In this document: piece after piece, positions 63,101 to 64,000 of the stretch | Numbering within the stretch: the first letter of the stretch is position 1 | How the letters are laid out: each line of letters starts with the position of its first letter | From: Rugalucina vietnamica | Lineage: Eukaryota > Mollusca > Bivalvia > Lucinida > Lucinidae | Direction: 5' to 3' | DNA: 64,000 bases | Assembly (NCBI GenBank): GCA_964017185.1 | Contig: OZ024883.1 | Location: forward strand, 41,532,395 to 41,596,394 | The notes under the pieces: generated by a model | Told to the model about the DNA's origin: nothing | The model's database searches: none | Seen by the model: only the letters and a program-made list of their open reading frames with translations | Made by a program: the position numbers and the translations under genes

Positions 63101-63293
63101 GACACATTGTGTAGATTCAGGTATAGGGAAAATCATGTCAGCAATTGCCATCACAATATGAACTGAGCAAAGAAAATATTCATGACAAAGGGAATAGGCC
63201 ATGTTTAACGATCTTATCTCATTTCAGAAATTACAGCAGATAGATAAACTGAAAGAGCAACAGAAAGCTGGGAAACAGTTGGAATTGAATCAG
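45122..63293 (+). CDS. EIF2A: Eukaryotic translation initiation factor 2A, 16 exons, 3' end outside window
   Basis: eIF2A is a cytoplasmic factor that can deliver initiator tRNA to 40S subunits independently of eIF2. Inferred exons: 45122-45158, 46082-46151, 47341-47415, 48160-48281, 49781-49880, 50793-50875, 51773-51873, 52467-52695, 53715-53783, 54802-54903, 55792-55966, 57641-57807, 58080-58181, 62185-62255, 62663-62782, 63228-63293; phases join throughout, 563 codons. Conserved blocks in order: VRGSEGLWMINGPP, CKVMIYSKDGKFFAW, SILATWEPYT, GVPNLCLWEVATGKCLKAFI, CRNVNNELHFFEN, NKTNSAMLLL, FDFGTGPRN, GFGNLRGNMEFWDV, EHVITATTSPRLRV, YRIWHYTG, then a lysine-rich helical tail (KKKRDAKKAKKAEQ, DPEKDKKLRNLRK). 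The first part is a WD-type beta-propeller. Animal eIF2A is about 585 residues, so roughly the last 20 are missing here. Exon 1 (ATG in AAACATGG) is the least certain. Confidence 0.93.
45227..45949. mobile_element. 0.7-kb TIR element in eIF2A intron 1
   Basis: TCCACAGCCAACGCAACTC at 45227-45245 is perfectly inverted at 45931-45949. The interior is non-coding. It occupies most of intron 1. Confidence 0.6.
46167..46393. mobile_element. MITE family 1 copy, eIF2A intron 2
   Basis: Full-length copy starting 16 bp after the exon 2 donor, in a TTAAAT/ATTTAA context. Confidence 0.85.
46558..46979. mobile_element. hAT-type MITE
   Basis: CAGGGTTCCCACGG at the left and CCGTGGGAACCCTG at the right; CATTGT lies directly outside both ends. 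Repeated TCATGGAAAAGTCATGGAAT words inside both halves. In eIF2A intron 2. Confidence 0.75.
47105..47328. mobile_element. MITE family 1 copy, eIF2A intron 2
   Basis: ATTT flanks both ends. The element stops 12 bp before exon 3, and the AG acceptor follows at once (TTTTATTTCAG). Confidence 0.8.
47505..47700. mobile_element. MITE family 2 copy, eIF2A intron 3
   Basis: Opposite orientation to the copy at 17430: GTGGGTACACGTTAGAACC hairpin first, then AAAAGTGGGGTACGAGGGGG and TATACATTTCACAGACATG. Confidence 0.65.
47976..48138. mobile_element. MITE family 1, right half only
   Basis: Starts within the CAGCGCCTTTGTTTTCGCTA centre and ends about 20 bp before exon 4. Its end supplies the pyrimidine-rich stretch ahead of the acceptor. 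Confidence 0.65.
48333..48517. mobile_element. Palindromic MITE, eIF2A intron 4
   Basis: Inverted ends GAAATAGATCAGCTCTAG and CTAGAGCTGATCTATTTC, with repeated GTGAATTATTACT inside. Confidence 0.65.
48815..49070. mobile_element. MITE family 2 copy, diverged, eIF2A intron 4
   Basis: Carries GTGGGTACACTTTAGTACCG and its inverse, GATCAAAAATAAG, and AAAAGTGGGGTATAAGGGTA. The GC-rich loop is shortened. Confidence 0.6.
49096..49348 (+). mobile_element. SINE-B, eIF2A intron 4
   Basis: A tRNA-like head (GGCCTAGTGGTTATAAAAC) with the body ATCATCTCACTGCTGTGTCT, GAGACAAGCCAAGCTCTGC and the end AAATAATCTTGAAAGCGACA plus an A-rich tail. Confidence 0.65.
49524..49758. mobile_element. MITE family 1 copy, 22 bp before exon 5
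   Basis: Full-length copy in eIF2A intron 4 with ATAT/ATGT flanks. Confidence 0.85.
49890..50109. mobile_element. MITE family 1 copy, 9 bp after exon 5
   Basis: Full-length copy; ATTT flanks both ends. Only GTAATATTT separates it from the exon 5 junction, so exon 5 is bracketed by two copies. Confidence 0.85.
50419..50700 (+). pseudogene. Three decayed copies of eIF2A exon 6
   Basis: Each copy keeps an AG acceptor followed by GTGTC, at 50419, 50538 and 50663; the functional exon follows at 50793. Spacing of 119-130 bp and shared flanks (GGCTAATCCATTAT) show tandem duplication of the intron 3' end plus exon start. In frame they read CPQWTIKQ-stop, CQEYTER-stop and CPQWTDNDQQNLLL. None retains the exon's 3' half. 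Confidence 0.75.
50932..51170. mobile_element. MITE family 1 copy, 57 bp after exon 6
   Basis: Full-length copy; ATTT flanks both ends. Confidence 0.85.
51416..51640 (+). pseudogene. Two decayed upstream copies of eIF2A exon 7
   Basis: Copy 51416-51510 covers the whole exon with acceptor and AG|GTTATC donor but is frame-damaged. The copy from 51581 matches ATGAGATTAAAAC then breaks off in a C-run. The functional exon is at 51773. Confidence 0.7.
51931..52130 (+). pseudogene. Two 3'-half copies of eIF2A exon 7
   Basis: 51931-52002 and 52060-52130 repeat the second half of exon 7 with intact GTATG-type donors and open frames (YSLACNDPPYIVAGYVPGVK; YSLAYNGPPYMVAGYVPGVQ). The exon's 5' half is absent. 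Each is preceded by a G-rich spacer (GGGGTGAGGGGAG). Confidence 0.75.
53215..53626 (+). mobile_element. SINE-A split by MITE family 3, eIF2A intron 8
   Basis: The head GATGGCCTAGTGGTTAGCG and body to CAGCACTGG are followed, after the MITE at 53314-53540, by GATGCCCAGAAAGCTGTGAC and the 3' word AAATTGTTGACTGGGACATT. Confidence 0.7.
53314..53540. mobile_element. MITE family 3 copy, nested in SINE-A
   Basis: Ends GGGCCGGTTGTTCAAAA and TTTTGAACAACAGGGCCC; the central arms TTTTTTGTTGATAAAATATG pair with their inverse. Confidence 0.7.
53935..54166 (+). mobile_element. SINE-B, most complete copy
   Basis: Head GGCCCCCGTGGCCAAGCGCT, body TCGATCATCTCACTGCTGTG, GGTTCTCCCATTTTCGCCCA, end AATCTTGAATGGGACATAAA and an A10 tail. 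In eIF2A intron 9. Confidence 0.75.
54204..54431. mobile_element. MITE family 3 copy, eIF2A intron 9
   Basis: Ends CCCAGTTGTTCAAAG and TTTCGAACAACTGG; central 60-bp hairpin with arms TACACTGTTATTTTTTGTTG and inverse. Confidence 0.75.
54609..54770 (+). mobile_element. SINE-B, truncated, with (TA)n
   Basis: Carries GTAGCCCAGTGGCCGAGTCG, ATCATCTCGCCTCTGTATCT, GAGTTCGAGCCCC and AGCCAAGTTCTGCTTGTGGG, then a (TA)n run about 30 bp ahead of exon 10. Confidence 0.7.
55072..55140 (+). pseudogene. Decayed copy of eIF2A exon 10 end with its donor
   Basis: CTAGTATTTTACTTCGGGAC through CCTCAGGGAAACATTATCCTTT (split here: AGGGAAAC then ATTATCCTTT) repeats the last about 65 bases of exon 10 plus the minor-class donor, 220-230 bp downstream of the original. 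Confidence 0.75.
55153..55386. mobile_element. MITE family 1, strongly diverged, intron 10
   Basis: GAGCCGCAATGCAAAAAGC end, AAAGGCACTGGCCAGCTG centre and an eroded right end. Confidence 0.5.
55531..55752. mobile_element. MITE family 1 copy, intron 10
   Basis: ATTT flanks both ends. It ends 21 bp before the U12 branch site and 39 bp before exon 11. Confidence 0.8.
56096..56922. mobile_element. TATGCCCCCAAC-family element, eIF2A intron 11
   Basis: Ends TATGCCCCCAACTTC and AGTTGGGGGCATA. A (CAGT)n tract at about 56160-56180 lies next to the left end. Three tandem units of about 200 bp with GTGTGCGCAACTCCTCCTAC follow. Non-coding. Confidence 0.75.
57278..57514. mobile_element. MITE family 1, diverged, intron 11
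   Basis: Eroded left end, intact GCTGATCAGCTGTGCAGTTA centre and TCTCACCACGCGGCTC right end. Confidence 0.65.
58293..58490 (+). mobile_element. SINE-A, eIF2A intron 13
   Basis: GTGATGGCCTAGTGGTAGAG head, CCCAGGAAGCAGTGGCTCC and CAATTGTTGGCTGGGATGTA 3' region. Confidence 0.7.
58519..59486. mobile_element. ATACCCCCC-family element with four tandem units
   Basis: Ends ATACCCCCC and GGGGGGTAT. Four tandem units of about 195 bp, each with ATGCAAATGTCCAATGGG, GGCATGATATCAAATTGTTC and GTAGGAGTTGATCGGCCCGT, then (GGAC)n at 59405-59420 before the right end. Confidence 0.75.
59590..61561. mobile_element. 2.0-kb non-autonomous TIR element, CAC ends, 5-bp TSD
   Basis: CACGGTAGGTAACCAAAACG at 59590 is inverted at the right end (61561), extending about 45 bp inward. 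GTTAA flanks both sides (59585-59589, 61562-61566). The word GGATCCTTTCGGAGGAAA and variants recur in both subterminal regions and near 60060 and 61095. No transposase frame. In eIF2A intron 13. Confidence 0.7.
61990..62110 (+). mobile_element. SINE-A 3' fragment
   Basis: GTCCTGACATGACCACAGCT and GTTGACTGGGACGTTAAGCA with a (CAAA)n tail, about 75 bp upstream of eIF2A exon 14. Confidence 0.5.
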
Positions 63294-63313
63294 GTAGTGT
63301 ATATATGAATTTT

Positions 63314-64000
63314 TATGCCCCCAACAAGGGGCATATTGGTTTGGCTGTCCGTCTGTCCAGAGCAGTGCAGTGCGTGAGTTGCACTTAGCACACCGTCAGG
63401 AACCGTTAGAGCTAGGATCTTGAAATTTGGTATGTAGTTTGTATATGAAAATTAAGAGGACCCGTTTTTTTTTTTTTTCAGGAAAATTCAAGGGGCTAGG
63501 GGCCCATACTGTGAGAGTTATGTCCCTTTTTAATTAGCTCACCTGAGCCGAAGGCTCACAGGTGAGCTTATAGTATACCCATGCTCCGGCGTCCGTCCGT
63601 CGTCCGTCCGTCCGTCCGTCCGTCGTCCGTCGTCCACAATTTCAAAGATCTTCTCCTCTGAAACCACTTGGCCAATCAAAGCCAAACTTCATGTGGAGCA
63701 TCCTTAGGAAGGGGGAACGAAAGTTTATATAAATGGTCCAGGTCACATGACCAAGATGGCCGCCATGGCTATAAATAGCAAAAACCTTTAAAAATCTTCT
63801 TCTCCAGAACCAGTGGGCCGATTTCCACGAAACTTGGTATGTAGCATATGGGACATGGGCCCATCATAGTTTATATGAATCATGACCCTAGGATGACCTT
63901 GACCTATTTTACGGCAAGGTCAACTTAGGTCGCCAATGCATTTGAATGGGAAAAAATGGTAAATTGCTATTTAATTGGTAAAACTTACTGGGAATAGGCA
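63314..64000. mobile_element. TATGCCCCCAAC element interrupted by CTCACCTGAG element
   Basis: ATGCCCCCAACAAGGGGCAT starts a second copy of the 56096 family. At about 63536 it is interrupted by a CTCACCTGAG element in reverse orientation (AGCTCACCTGAGCCGAAGG, (GTCC)n, GGTCACATGACCAAGATGGC), which runs off the window. Lies in the eIF2A intron after exon 16. Confidence 0.75.

Overview
This is animal nuclear DNA: long introns with GT-AG boundaries, two multi-exon genes on the + strand, several non-LTR retrotransposon remnants, tRNA-derived SINEs and a very high load of small inverted-repeat elements. A membrane-anchored C1q-domain protein, plus elements that combine internal tandem repeats with a GGAC microsatellite, suggests a bivalve or related mollusc. 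That assignment is an inference; no species can be named from the sequence.

Layout. (1) 5-11094 (+): a complete six-exon gene for a type II membrane C1q-domain protein. Its introns hold a 2.2 kb TIR element, a minisatellite and a dead copy of a coiled-coil exon. (2) 11.1-25.4 kb: no gene recognised. The interval is made of nested repeats, including a three-level nest (palindromic MITE > mariner-like element > tandem-repeat elements) and large hairpins. (3) 25.4-34.7 kb: three broken non-LTR retrotransposons, one 5'-truncated with an 8-bp target duplication and split by a SINE. (4) 37.5-37.7 kb (-): a single C2H2 zinc-finger first exon. (5) 39.5-43.9 kb: a TIR element enclosing a LINE ORF1-like frame with a Cys-rich finger, a second broken LINE, and a foldback element with a 9-bp target duplication. 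(6) 45122-63293 (+): sixteen exons of eIF2A (EIF2A), with the last exon or exons beyond the window.

The most notable signals are in eIF2A. Introns 9 and 10, which flank the 34-codon exon 10, both carry minor-spliceosome (U12) signals: intron 9 is GT-AG with a GTATCCTT donor, and intron 10 is AT-AC with ATATCCTTT and TTCCTTAAC. The reading frame across both matches the conserved eIF2A protein only with these non-standard boundaries. The gene is also littered with decayed tandem copies of exons 6, 7 and 10. A roughly 230-bp palindromic MITE family (about 15 copies in the window) lies repeatedly within 10-60 bp of splice sites in both genes. Two other TIR elements (1932-4161 and 59590-61561) have CAC...GTG ends, 5-bp target duplications and clustered subterminal motifs.

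The two genes have no evident functional link. The interest lies in how the repeats are arranged around the exons.
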